This document shows positions 8,497 to 16,651 of a stretch of 64,000 nucleotides of DNA, piece by piece. This stretch comes from Niastella vici (GTDB taxonomy: Bacteria > Bacteroidota > Bacteroidia > Chitinophagales > Chitinophagaceae): positions 248,001-312,000 of the forward strand of contig NZ_LVYD01000013.1 of the NCBI RefSeq assembly GCF_002077945.1, given 5' to 3'. The stretch's first letter is position 1, and the number at the start of each line of letters is the position of its first letter. Both the position numbers and the translations under genes were made by a program. The notes beneath the pieces are model-generated. The model was not told where the DNA came from. It worked only from the letters and a program-made list of their open reading frames with translations, and searched no databases.

Positions 8497-8865
8497 CTAC
8501 TTCACGTGTTTGTTAACCACTTTAGCCAGTTCAAACATGGAGATCTGATCTTTTCCGAACAATGGTTTCAGTTTGCTGTCGGCATTGATCATTCTTCTGT
8601 TCTTTTTGTCCTGCAGGTTGTTCTTTCTGATATAATCCCAGATCTTCTTAACGATCTCTGTTCTTGGTAAAGGTTTGCTGCCAATAACTTCAGCTAAAGC
8701 AGGGCTGGCTGTCAGCGGCGCCATGAAGGCTGCATTTGGTTTTCTTGCAGATTTCTTTTTAGGAGCAGCTTTCTTAGCTACTTTCTTTGCTGCTTTTTTA
8801 GGAGCGGCTTTCTTTGCTGCTTTTTTTACTGCTTTCTTAGCAGCTTTCTTAGCTGTTTTTGCCAT
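8497..8865 (-). CDS. SWIB-domain protein with histone H1-like lysine/alanine tail
   Basis: A 122-residue basic protein. The first 45 residues are a repeated AKKA/PKKA tail like eukaryotic histone H1 C-termini and bacterial Hc1-type nucleoid proteins. The remainder is a SWIB/MDM2 fold: an LPRTEIVKKIWDYIRKNNLQDKKNRRMI helix pair and KLKPLFGKDQISMFEL. Such fusions are known in Chlamydiae and Bacteroidota and are thought to act on chromosome compaction, with the tail binding DNA non-specifically and SWIB contacting protein or topoisomerase partners. An exact -7 box lies about 100 bases upstream, implying a fairly long leader. Confidence 0.92.
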   Translation of the reverse strand: MAKTAKKAAKKAVKKAAKKAAPKKAAKKVAKKAAPKKKSARKPNAAFMAPLTASPALAEVIGSKPLPRTEIVKKIWDYIRKNNLQDKKNRRMINADSKLKPLFGKDQISMFELAKVVNKHVK

Positions 8866-8963
8866 AGTGTTTTAAAATTTAAAAAGTGAATAATGAAGCG
8901 TTTTGTTTGATTTTATTGGGTGCCTGAAGTATCCAATGGCACCAAACTTATTTGTGAATATAT

Positions 8964-8971
8964 CAAATTTA
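8964..8971 (-). promoter_or_regulatory. Candidate -7 box for the SWIB/H1-like gene
   Basis: On the minus strand the bases read TAAATTTG. About 20 bases further upstream is TTTCG, a partial -33 box. The implied 5' leader is roughly 90 bases. Confidence 0.5.
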
Positions 8972-9131
8972 TAAATAACAATACGAATTAACGAAATATC
9001 AGCTGTTAAAATCTTTCCGTTCCTCGCCTGTACTGGCCCATTTTCCTAAGTGAAATTAACTAAGCCGCTGCAAACATAAGACGCTTTTTTTATGATTACC
9101 CCCATTTTCCCCAGCTATTTGTGATAAAATT

Positions 9132-9162
9132 TTTGTGCAACCTTTGGGTTGCATTATATTTG
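9132..9162 (+). promoter_or_regulatory. Exact Bacteroidota promoter for the ArsR-family gene
   Basis: TTTG at 9132-9135, a spacer of exactly 19 bases and TATATTTG at 9155-9162 match the consensus TTTG-N19-TAnnTTTG without a mismatch. Transcription would begin about 20 bases before the ATG at 9190. Confidence 0.88.
9136..9153 (+). promoter_or_regulatory. Perfect palindrome inside the promoter, likely ArsR operator
   Basis: TGCAACC-TTTG-GGTTGCA is a perfect 7-bp inverted repeat with a 4-bp spacer that fills the gap between the -33 and -7 boxes. A second, degenerate copy (TGCAACC-TAAA-GGTTTCC) begins at 9161 and runs to 9178, over the -7 end and start point. This placement suits steric autorepression by the winged-helix dimer encoded downstream. 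Confidence 0.75.
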
Positions 9163-9189
9163 CAACCTAAAGGTTTCCTATTTAAAACT

Positions 9190-9528
9190 ATGCGCAGAGA
9201 CGTATTTCAGGCGATAGCCGACCCAACAAGGCGGGAGATTATCAACATGATAGCCCACCATCCATTGAATGTAAATGCCGTGGCCGAGAACTTCGAAGTA
9301 AGCCGTACGGCCATCTACAAACACATTAAAATGCTTACTGAATGCGGGTTGGTGGTAATTACACAATTTGGCCGGGAGCGCTATTGTGAGGCCCGCCTCG
9401 ATAGGCTGAACGAGGTTTCTGACTGGGTAGAACAATACCGAAAGATCTGGACCGAACGCTTCGACAGCCTCGGAAATTACCTCGGTGAGGGGGATGCCCC
9501 AAAGAAAAGACCGGGTAAAAGGAAGTGA
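9190..9528 (+). CDS. ArsR/SmtB-fold transcriptional regulator
   Basis: A 112-residue winged-helix repressor starting at the ATG at 9190; a frame from 9121 would begin before the promoter and is not credible. The core has VFQAIADPTRREIINMI, the recognition helix region FEVSRTAIYKHIKMLTECGLV and the wing FGRERYCEARL. There are no metal-binding cysteines, so it belongs to the non-metal subgroup (SdpR-like) that is usually followed by an AHSA1/SRPBCC gene. Here that partner is missing and the next gene is convergent. Its promoter contains a perfect palindrome, so autoregulation is likely. The C-terminal tail is lysine-rich. Confidence 0.9.
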   Translation: MRRDVFQAIADPTRREIINMIAHHPLNVNAVAENFEVSRTAIYKHIKMLTECGLVVITQFGRERYCEARLDRLNEVSDWVEQYRKIWTERFDSLGNYLGEGDAPKKRPGKRK

Positions 9529-9613
9529 GCGCTATTGGGGAATAACATTTGCTGTGTTGGGTTAACGCATTTGGCAATGGTCACTGTAGAGGTGAATGGG
9601 GAGCAAACTCACT

Positions 9614-10600
9614 TTAATCCAGCACCACCAGCTCCTTGTTGTACTTGTTACGATATTCAATGGGAGAAAGCCCGGTGATCTTTTTAAAGATCGACCGGAA
9701 GGCTTTTACATCGCTATAGCCCACATCATACATAACCTCGAGCACATTCTTCCTGCCCGACTCAAGGTCTTTTTTGGCTGCTTCTATTTTAACCCGTTGA
9801 ATGTATTCCGACACCGTATTGCAGGTGGCTTTTTTGAACCGGCGTTCAAGGCTGCGGCGGCCTACAGCAAAAGTATCGGCCAGGTGATCGACCGTTATTT
9901 TCTCTTCGAAATTCTTTTCAATATACTCCTGGGCTTTCTTTACAGTTTCATCTTCATGGGCTTTTTGTCCCTGGAAAATGATAAACGGCGACTGTACAGT
10001 ACGGTCAAAATCTATACTGAATGCCTTGGCAATAAGGATAGCCACTTCGCGCCCCGCCATTTTTTCGATCATATACACCAGCAGGTTCAGGTATGAATAA
10101 GCCCCGCCGCTTGTATAAATGCCCTCATCATCGGTTATTATTTTATCATCAACCAGCAACACATCGGGATACAGGGCCCTGAATTCATTGGCGAAACGCC
10201 AATGCGTGGCGCATTGTTTCCCTTTTAACAATCCGGTTGCAGCCAGAAAGAAAGACCCGATGCAAAGACTGGCCACCTCGGCGCCGTTATTAAATTGCTC
10301 AACGATCCATGGAATAAAGACCCGGTTAGCCTCCACTACTTTGGGGAACTGGCCGTGAATGGCAGGAATAATGATAAGATCGGTTTTAACAACCTCCTTC
10401 AGTAAACAATCGGGTTTAATGGTGAAAAGCCCGTCACGCTGGGTAGTTTCCTTCGATAAGCCAACCAGCTGAATGTCAAATAGAGGGGCCTTGCCCATGC
10501 CCATCCGCAGGTTGTTCACTTCGGAAAGTATCTGGTGCGTTCCTTCTATATTCACCAGGCTGGTATGACCTTGCGGAATAAGTATCGAAACGTGTTTCAT
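9614..10600 (-). CDS. GlxA-type AraC-family transcriptional regulator
   Basis: A 328-residue protein with an N-terminal DJ-1/PfpI-like domain (about 1-190) and a C-terminal AraC DNA-binding domain (about 215-320) of two helix-turn-helix motifs. The nucleophile-elbow region reads VASLCIGSFFLAATGLL, so the class I glutaminase-like cysteine is present. The second half has DHLADTFAVGRRSLERRFKK and VMYDVGYSDVKAFRSIFKKITGLSPIEYR. This architecture is the GlxA/FtrA group, whose effectors are small amine or aldehyde metabolites in the few studied cases. The regulated genes cannot be inferred; neighbours are on the other strand. Confidence 0.92.
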   Translation of the reverse strand: MKHVSILIPQGHTSLVNIEGTHQILSEVNNLRMGMGKAPLFDIQLVGLSKETTQRDGLFTIKPDCLLKEVVKTDLIIIPAIHGQFPKVVEANRVFIPWIVEQFNNGAEVASLCIGSFFLAATGLLKGKQCATHWRFANEFRALYPDVLLVDDKIITDDEGIYTSGGAYSYLNLLVYMIEKMAGREVAILIAKAFSIDFDRTVQSPFIIFQGQKAHEDETVKKAQEYIEKNFEEKITVDHLADTFAVGRRSLERRFKKATCNTVSEYIQRVKIEAAKKDLESGRKNVLEVMYDVGYSDVKAFRSIFKKITGLSPIEYRNKYNKELVVLD

Positions 10601-10943
10601 TTTTGTAAATTATGCCTATTTTTTGACCTGCTGCCGGCTGCCACCGACTAAGAGGGAGAATACCCCGATAAAGGATGAAAATTGCAGGATAGTATCACCC
10701 GGTTTTATACTAGCTTCCCCACTCGATAAAGATAAACAACATTGCCGCAATAAAGATGCCGCATAAAGCAGCAAATTGACCGGCAGCGTAATTATGGAAT
10801 GAAGTGATGGTCGCAATCGGCCCCTTAATTGGTCGCATTTACACCCTTTTCAAGTGAGGGCATCCCTGTACTTTTGAAATACGATTGAAGCAGGCTGTTA
10901 GTGGTTACGAATGGCAACCGGTTAAACTATAAACTAAAGCACT
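10601..10943. other. Divergent intergenic region
   Basis: The 343 bases separate the GlxA-type regulator and the small HMA-like gene. Apart from the -7 box at 10869-10876 I see no gene, RNA or repeat. Confidence 0.5.
10869..10876 (+). promoter_or_regulatory. Candidate -7 box for the 69-residue gene
   Basis: TACTTTTG matches TAnnTTTG. A T-rich TTTT lies 18 bases upstream instead of a clean TTTG. The implied leader is about 60 bases. Confidence 0.4.
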
Positions 10944-11153
10944 ATGGTTGAGGTTTTCAAAACAAATGTGCAGGAGTTTTCAGAGGCACAAAAGCTGGTC
11001 GTTTTATTAAGGCGCCACTTTCCCGGCACCAAAATAAATTTTGACCTGGATGATTGTGATAAAGTGTTGCGGGTAGAAGGCAGCAACCTGCGGATTGAAA
11101 AAGTAATGATGCTGGTCATGGAAAAGGGCTTTTTGTGCACCGTGTTAGATTAA
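10944..11153 (+). CDS. Small protein of HMA-like alpha/beta fold, no metal site
   Basis: A 69-residue protein with a beta-alpha-beta-beta-alpha-beta pattern (VEVFKTNV, AQKLVVLLRRHF, KINFDLDD, KVLRVEG, KVMMLVMEKGF, CTVLD). The spacing resembles small heavy-metal-associated domains that Bacteroidota encode in many copies, but the usual CxxC metal site is absent. The first strand is followed by a helix ending in FPG, and the INFDLDDCDKVLRV block looks conserved. Function unknown. It is transcribed alone with its own -7 box. Confidence 0.75.
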   Translation: MVEVFKTNVQEFSEAQKLVVLLRRHFPGTKINFDLDDCDKVLRVEGSNLRIEKVMMLVMEKGFLCTVLD

Positions 11154-11256
11154 GTAATAATGAATTCCAGGCCCTGGCAATTGTTTTGCACGGGAAATGA
11201 AATAGCTTATTTCCGCAAATCGCTATCAACAAATTATTCTTAAACAATTAAAATTA

Positions 11257-11688
11257 ATGAACATGCCTGCAATGAATCCTTATTTGAATTTCAACGGTCA
11301 AACCGAAGAAGCATTCAATTTTTACAAGTCGGTATTTGGCGGTGAATTTGCCATGGTAATGAAGTTTAAGGATATTCCCAAAGAGTTCAAAGGGCCCGAT
11401 CATGAGGATAACAAGATCATGCATATTGCCCTGCCTATTGGCGGCGGTAACACGTTAATGGGCAGCGATGTGCCCGAACAAATGGGCAAAGTGGTAACAG
11501 GTACCAATGTACAGATCAGCCTTAGCCCTGCCAGTAAGGAAGAAGCTGATAAATTATTCAACGGCTTATCGGCCGGCGGAAATGTGGTAATGCCCATGTC
11601 AGATGCTTTCTGGGGCGCCTATTTTGGAATGTTCGTTGATAAATTTGGCATTCACTGGATGATCAACTTTGATCAAAATCCGAGATAA
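11257..11688 (+). CDS. VOC-superfamily protein, PhnB-like
   Basis: A 143-residue single-domain vicinal-oxygen-chelate protein. It begins with MNPYLNFNGQTEEAFNFYKSVFGGEF and ends with WGAYFGMFVDKFGIHWMINF, the two signatures of the PhnB/YjdN-like glyoxalase group. The usual metal ligands of active glyoxalases are not all evident. It precedes a DinB gene by 41 bases, a common pairing in Bacteroidota. Substrate unknown. Confidence 0.9.
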   Translation: MNMPAMNPYLNFNGQTEEAFNFYKSVFGGEFAMVMKFKDIPKEFKGPDHEDNKIMHIALPIGGGNTLMGSDVPEQMGKVVTGTNVQISLSPASKEEADKLFNGLSAGGNVVMPMSDAFWGAYFGMFVDKFGIHWMINFDQNPR

Positions 11689-11729
11689 ACCGATCGCTAT
11701 TCACACAAATAAACGGTAACACCTGGAAC

Positions 11730-12236
11730 ATGAAAACACCCAATGAATTATATCAGGAATTTGAAGCGGCTACCAATGGTTACCTCGACTTAGTAGCGGC
11801 TTTAAGCCAGGATGAAATAAATACCGTTCCGTTCCCGGGCAGCTGGACAGCTGCCCAGGTTACGGAACATCTTTGCAAGAGCGACAATGCCATGATACAG
11901 GCACTCAACGGTCCGGTTCAGCCAACCAGCAGACCGGCCGATGATATGGTCAATAACCTGCGGGCAATATTCCTTGATTTCAGCACCAAATTGCCATCGC
12001 CCGAATTTATAATTCCCGATGCCGGCACGCACGATAAGGATGACCTGATCAGCTTTTTCAAGGCTGGCCGCGAACAAATAGGTAAAGCCATAAAAACACT
12101 GGACCTTACCGCAACCTGCCACCTGCCCATTTTTGGTGAACCCACCCGGCTGGAATTGATCGCGTTCATCATTTTTCATACCCTGCGCCATACCAACCAG
12201 GTTAAAAATATCAGCGAAAAACTGGTTAACGTGTAA
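11730..12236 (+). CDS. DinB-superfamily protein
   Basis: A 168-residue four-helix bundle protein of the DinB/YfiT type. Candidate metal ligands are H67-like in VTEHLCKSD and the C-terminal HTLRHTNQVKNI histidines. DinB-fold proteins include thiol transferases (bacillithiol or mycothiol dependent) and many of unknown role. It lies just after the VOC gene and probably shares its transcript. Confidence 0.88.
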   Translation: MKTPNELYQEFEAATNGYLDLVAALSQDEINTVPFPGSWTAAQVTEHLCKSDNAMIQALNGPVQPTSRPADDMVNNLRAIFLDFSTKLPSPEFIIPDAGTHDKDDLISFFKAGREQIGKAIKTLDLTATCHLPIFGEPTRLELIAFIIFHTLRHTNQVKNISEKLVNV

Positions 12237-12295
12237 GAAAACCATAGTTGCCGCATTCCTTTGTGGTATTTTAGCAGGGAAGAAATTCCCTGCCT

Positions 12296-13405
12296 ATGTT
12301 GTACAAACGAATGCCTATAGAAAAGGAATCGCCTGAAGAAAAGGGTTATGATACCATTTTGTATAACCTGGCCGAAAGTTCGGTGAGCGATCTGCGTTTT
12401 AACGAACTGAATATACAGCTGGGGGATCTGAAACTCGAATACATCCCCCACCGCGGAAATACCACCCTCAGACAATTAATAGCTGCCGATGCCGGCGGTT
12501 TGCATAGTGAGCAGGTATTGCTCACCAATGGCGCGGCCGGCGCCCTGTTCATCATAAACACCGCCCTGCTTACCAGCCGGGACCATTTAATAGTGGTTCG
12601 GCCCAATTATGCTACCAATATTGAAGTGCCGGTTACCATTGGTTGTTCAATCAGCTACATCGACCTGCAGTTTGAGGAAAACTGGCGCGTGAATACGAAG
12701 GCCATTGAAGCGGCGATTACCCCCGCAACCCGGCTCATTAGCATAACCACGCCGCATAATCCTACCGGTATGGTAATAACCCAGGAAGAGATCGATGCGC
12801 TGATAGCCATTGCAGAAAAGAATGATCTTTACCTGCTGGTTGACGAAACCTACCGCGATACCTGTTTTAAAACACCATACAATGTAACAGCCGCTTTCAG
12901 TAAAAAGGTCATCAGTGTATCGTCGTTATCAAAAGCATTTGGCCTGCCCGGCTTACGAATGGGCTGGCTCATAACGCAGGATACCAACCTCATGGAGCAA
13001 TTGCTGGCTGCCAAGGAAATGATGTACATCAGCAATTCGGCGCTCGACGAAGAAGTGGCCCTGCAATTTTACCGGCAGAAAGAAAGCTTTGCACAGGCGA
13101 TCAATCAAAAAGCCCTGGAGAATTTCCAGTTACTGAAAACCTGGTTGCAACAGGAAACCAACCTTGAATATGTATTGCCGCAAGGCGGGGTTGTATGTTT
13201 TCCAAGGTTTAAACAGCCCGCAACAATTGATGCTGCCCGTTTTTACAACATCCTTTTGCAGGAATACAAGACCATGGTTGGCCCCGGCCATTGGTTTGCC
13301 ATGCCCGATGCGTATATGCGTATTGGTTTTGGCTGGCCAAATAAAGCTGCTTTTGAACAGGGGCTGAGGCATATTAGCGAGGCTATTGCTGCAAGTAAGG
13401 TATAG
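12296..13405 (+). CDS. PLP-dependent aminotransferase, class I/II
   Basis: A 369-residue fold-type I enzyme. Visible landmarks are HNPTG (154-158), DETY (183-186) with the aspartate that contacts the pyridine nitrogen, and SSLSKAFGLPGLRMGW with the Schiff-base lysine near K213. The C-terminal arginine region (MRIGFGW) would bind the substrate carboxylate. The N-terminal region (YNLAESSVSDLRF) is typical of a subgroup related to capreomycidine-synthase-like and methionine-type aminotransferases, so substrate prediction is unsafe. A second ATG at 12311 is an equally good start. Confidence 0.9.
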   Translation: MLYKRMPIEKESPEEKGYDTILYNLAESSVSDLRFNELNIQLGDLKLEYIPHRGNTTLRQLIAADAGGLHSEQVLLTNGAAGALFIINTALLTSRDHLIVVRPNYATNIEVPVTIGCSISYIDLQFEENWRVNTKAIEAAITPATRLISITTPHNPTGMVITQEEIDALIAIAEKNDLYLLVDETYRDTCFKTPYNVTAAFSKKVISVSSLSKAFGLPGLRMGWLITQDTNLMEQLLAAKEMMYISNSALDEEVALQFYRQKESFAQAINQKALENFQLLKTWLQQETNLEYVLPQGGVVCFPRFKQPATIDAARFYNILLQEYKTMVGPGHWFAMPDAYMRIGFGWPNKAAFEQGLRHISEAIAASKV

Positions 13406-13484
13406 GGCGGTATGCCGATAATTTATAATATAAAGAGTGGTCCCACATTGCAATGCAGCCATTGCGCCGGTTCTTTTATTTTAG

Positions 13485-13492
13485 TAAATTTG
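13485..13492 (+). promoter_or_regulatory. Candidate promoter -7 box for the 100-residue lipoprotein
   Basis: TAAATTTG is an exact -7 box, with ATTG 20 bases upstream as a partial -33 box. The ATG at 13526 follows by 33 bases. Confidence 0.55.
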
Positions 13493-13525
13493 GATGGCTA
13501 CTTTTCTCCTTTCAATAAACGCTTT

Positions 13526-13828
13526 ATGAGTAAATTCCTTTTTGCCATACTGTTTACCGGAACGGTGCTGATGGGCTGTTCAAAAGGTACCGATAACAAT
13601 TCGGACCCGGACACCATTGGATACTTTATGACAAATCTGAAGGCGAGCATGACCTACACAGATATTGTAAATACATTTGGTCAACCAGATGGAGATCTGG
13701 GCAGCGGTATCCATATTTATTACTATGACCTGAAGGATGGCACAAAAGTATATATAGGTTATACCGACAAGATCGAATACGCCCGCCATGTAAACAGCAG
13801 TGGTACAATAATACACACACTTATTTGA
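13526..13828 (+). CDS. Small BamE/SmpA-like lipoprotein
   Basis: A 100-residue lipoprotein starting at 13526, where the signal sequence FLFAILFTGTVLMGC ends in a clear lipobox. A longer frame from 13412 is inconsistent with the promoter at 13485. The mature part has MTYTDIVNTFGQPDGDLGSG followed by short strands (HIYYYDLKDGTKVYIGY), the helix-turn-strand pattern of the BamE/BLIP-like fold. A function in outer-membrane assembly cannot be claimed from this alone. Confidence 0.78.
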   Translation: MSKFLFAILFTGTVLMGCSKGTDNNSDPDTIGYFMTNLKASMTYTDIVNTFGQPDGDLGSGIHIYYYDLKDGTKVYIGYTDKIEYARHVNSSGTIIHTLI

Positions 13829-13832
13829 CCGC

Positions 13833-14531
13833 TTATTCCAGCGCCAAAATCCCAAATGCAGATGGAATATGGAAATCGGGTTTTGCCGAATTGGGCTTCA
13901 CCCAGCTGATCCAGTGTAAACCGGCCGTTCCTTCTTTCATACTCTTCCGTTCGGCCCTGAATAAGCCAGCCAGTAGCTGTTTGTTTTGTAAAAGACCCAA
14001 TTCAGTAAGTGATTGTATGCTGATGGCGATTTCAACGATATAACCACCGGGTACAGCAGCTGTTTTTATGATAAACTGATCGCCGGGCCATTTCCAGCTA
14101 TAATCCATTTTACGGTAAAACGATGCCCGGTAATCGAGCACCCGGGCAGTGGCATCCATTTCAAGACAATAATAATAAGGCAGCATGGTTGAATCGCGCA
14201 TCATAAATATTTCAACCCGGTCACAGGCGCCTATTTCCAGCTTATCGTTTTTGTTTATTACTGTGATCACCGAATCGTCTTTTGCCTGGTATAAACAATA
14301 CAGCCAGTCCCCATCCCACAATGCCGAGAAAGAAGTGGCCGGCGCTTTTTCTTTTTCCCAGGGATAAGAAAAATCAGTAAGGTTAACAGCCTTCTTCCAG
14401 GCTGGGTTATCGCCCCTGCCGGTAATCTGCATCACCTTGCCCGGTATTTTTTTTACCATATAAGTTTGTGCCGGTACAGGCGCTATTTTCAAAAGAAAAA
14501 AGAGGGTTATCAGAAAAACGGACAGCTTCAT
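13833..14531 (-). CDS. Secreted CBM9/DOMON-like domain protein
   Basis: A 232-residue protein with a signal peptide (ends near PVPAQ). The mature part reads as one carbohydrate-binding family 9-like domain: WKKAVNLTDFSYPW, ALWDGDWLYCLYQAKDDSV, CDRVEIFM, YYCLEMDATARVLDYRA, and VEIAISIQSL. Such domains bind sugars or heme depending on subgroup. It is convergent with the small lipoprotein gene, 4 bases apart, and lies downstream of the sugar-dehydrogenase/cytochrome gene on the same strand (38-base gap), so the two may be cotranscribed. Confidence 0.82.
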   Translation of the reverse strand: MKLSVFLITLFFLLKIAPVPAQTYMVKKIPGKVMQITGRGDNPAWKKAVNLTDFSYPWEKEKAPATSFSALWDGDWLYCLYQAKDDSVITVINKNDKLEIGACDRVEIFMMRDSTMLPYYYCLEMDATARVLDYRASFYRKMDYSWKWPGDQFIIKTAAVPGGYIVEIAISIQSLTELGLLQNKQLLAGLFRAERKSMKEGTAGLHWISWVKPNSAKPDFHIPSAFGILALE

Positions 14532-14569
14532 AATAAGTAAGATAGATAAAGTTTGATCTTCCTGTTCAC

Positions 14570-16384
14570 TTAATTCACGGGTTTTGTTCTCACCATGGAG
14601 CCCGCATTGCCCGTTGGTGCATTCCTGAGTTTGGTTACTTCGGCCGAAGAAACCAGGCTGTTTTCTTTATTGAATGCCTTATTGATATAGGTAGCAATGG
14701 AGGCAATGGCGTGGTCATCGAGGAAACTGCCATGGGCGGGCATTACGCCATTGAAGGTTTTGCCGTTCACTTTTATTTCTCCCTGCAAACCCTGCAGCAT
14801 TACCCTTATCAGCCGTTCCCTGTTACCAACGATCCAGTCGGAAGCGGCTAAAGGCGGATAGCGGTTATTATCGCCTTTGCCATCGCGCTGGTGGCAGCCG
14901 GCGCAATAACTGTTATAAAGAATGAGTCCGTTCATTACGCCGCCCAGGCCCAGGTTATCTTTCACTTCATCGGGTGTTTTAATATAAGTGCGCGATTTGC
15001 GGCTTTCCATGGCAGTCAGCTGTGCCGGCCTGAACGTATTTTTATCGCCTTTGTACATGACCCGCCATATTCTTCCCTTGTTCGATTCTGAAATATATAA
15101 TGATCCATCGGGGCCCATAGCAAGTCCCATGGGGCGGTACTTTGCATCGCTGGTATTGAACACCGTATCTACCCCGGTAAAACCATCGGCAAACACCTCC
15201 CAGTCACCGGCTGGTTTTCCTTTTGAAAAAGGAACAAAGCATACTATATAACCTGCCTGTGGGTATGGCGAGCGATCTGTAGAACCATGAAAGGCGACAA
15301 ATGCGCCCTGCTTATAGCGTTCGGGAAATTGATCGCCGGTATAAAATAACAGGTCCATTGGCGCCCAATGACCGGGGAAGCCCATTACCGGTATATTGAA
15401 TTTGGATGCCCGGCCAATGACCTTTCCATCGCCACCATAACCGGGTTGTAAAACATTCTTTCGTTGCAGATGGTCATAATAAGCATAAGGCCAGCCGAAG
15501 TTGGCATGCTCGGTAACTTTTAATAAAGGTTCTGAGGGAAGCATCGCCGCCTGCCAGGCGGAATATACTTGCGGATAGCGGGTATGAAAATTATCCATCC
15601 CGTTCATGGCAACATATAAACAATCGTCCATGGTATTCCAGTCTATCGCCAGCACACTGCGAATACCGGTAGCATATTTATAACCGTCTTTTTGTGTTTG
15701 GCCATTTTTGTTTTCATCAAATCGCCAGATGCCCGCATGCCTTTCCAGGTCGGGTGCGGGATCAAGCCCCTTGCCACCGGGAATACCGGCCGGACCGGCC
15801 ACGTTAATGTCCTGCGCGGCATCGGAAGGCGCACCAAAGGGCACGTACATATTACCATGCCGGTCAAACGCAAATGGTTTAGCGGTATGCCAGTGTTTTC
15901 TCAAATTTTCATCATCATCGATCAAAATGGTATCGGTTCCACGTTCGGGCAATAGCTCACCCGGTTTTAGTTTATTCCTGAAAATATATTTTACGGTAGC
16001 TGTATACAGGTAGCCATTATGCACGGCAATACCAGCCGGTAAGCCGCCTTCATCTTTATAATTGCCAAAATAGGTAATGATATCAGCCTTGCCATCGTTA
16101 TCAGCATCCCTGAGCCCTACGGTTCCTCCACTGCCATGCATAATATCATTGTAAGTTAATTTAACATATATATCCCCGTTGGTATTTACCGTAAGATGCC
16201 TGGCCCGGCCAAGGCTGTCGGCAACTACAACGGCCTCAAAATTGCCCGGTAAGAACAGGCCGCCATTATCCGGATCGCCCGGTGGTAAAGGCGCTGGTTG
16301 TTTGTGCTGATTACAGGAAACCAGGCATATACATATACCAATCAATAGGGTCGCGAACCAGGGGCGTTTGCAAAATGAGGGCAT
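14570..16384 (-). CDS. Lipoprotein sugar (sorbosone-type) dehydrogenase with C-terminal cytochrome c
   Basis: A 604-residue envelope protein. The signal sequence ends in LVSC, a lipobox. Residues about 40-460 form a six-bladed propeller of the PQQ-dependent glucose/sorbosone dehydrogenase group, with GLPAGIAVHNGYLYTA, FDRHGNMYVPFGAPSD, YATGIRSVLAIDW and PMGLAMGPDGSLYISES. The C-terminal domain is a class I cytochrome c: CAGCH (494-498) binds heme and M548 in GVMPAHG is the likely axial ligand. It would oxidise a sugar or alcohol in the periplasm and pass electrons to the respiratory chain. The gene is followed by a CBM9-like gene. Confidence 0.9.
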   Translation of the reverse strand: MPSFCKRPWFATLLIGICICLVSCNQHKQPAPLPPGDPDNGGLFLPGNFEAVVVADSLGRARHLTVNTNGDIYVKLTYNDIMHGSGGTVGLRDADNDGKADIITYFGNYKDEGGLPAGIAVHNGYLYTATVKYIFRNKLKPGELLPERGTDTILIDDDENLRKHWHTAKPFAFDRHGNMYVPFGAPSDAAQDINVAGPAGIPGGKGLDPAPDLERHAGIWRFDENKNGQTQKDGYKYATGIRSVLAIDWNTMDDCLYVAMNGMDNFHTRYPQVYSAWQAAMLPSEPLLKVTEHANFGWPYAYYDHLQRKNVLQPGYGGDGKVIGRASKFNIPVMGFPGHWAPMDLLFYTGDQFPERYKQGAFVAFHGSTDRSPYPQAGYIVCFVPFSKGKPAGDWEVFADGFTGVDTVFNTSDAKYRPMGLAMGPDGSLYISESNKGRIWRVMYKGDKNTFRPAQLTAMESRKSRTYIKTPDEVKDNLGLGGVMNGLILYNSYCAGCHQRDGKGDNNRYPPLAASDWIVGNRERLIRVMLQGLQGEIKVNGKTFNGVMPAHGSFLDDHAIASIATYINKAFNKENSLVSSAEVTKLRNAPTGNAGSMVRTKPVN

Positions 16385-16651
16385 GACCTTTAGTTTAATG
16401 AATAAATTGCCATGTCAGATCATAGATAATCTGTCAGGAAATATTACAGCAGGTTTTCGCGTACTACAGGAGGGCAGAAATGGAATGCAATTCCTGTTAA
16501 AAAACGAGGCAGGTTGTTAAGTGTAGATTGAAAATTAAATTTATAAAAAAAATTAGCCCCCTCCTTTACAGCACAGTTATTTTTTTATCTTTAATGCCCC
16601 CGACCCTTAAAAAACGGTAGCACCTAAGACCTTAAACAACCAAAACTTTTC

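Noticed and set aside
10616-10816. Minus-strand frame of 66 codons
   Set aside because: Starts just upstream of the AraC-type gene, without domain or signal; probably leader sequence.
14570-16384. Plus-strand frames inside the sugar dehydrogenase gene
   Set aside because: They are shadows of a strongly supported minus-strand gene.
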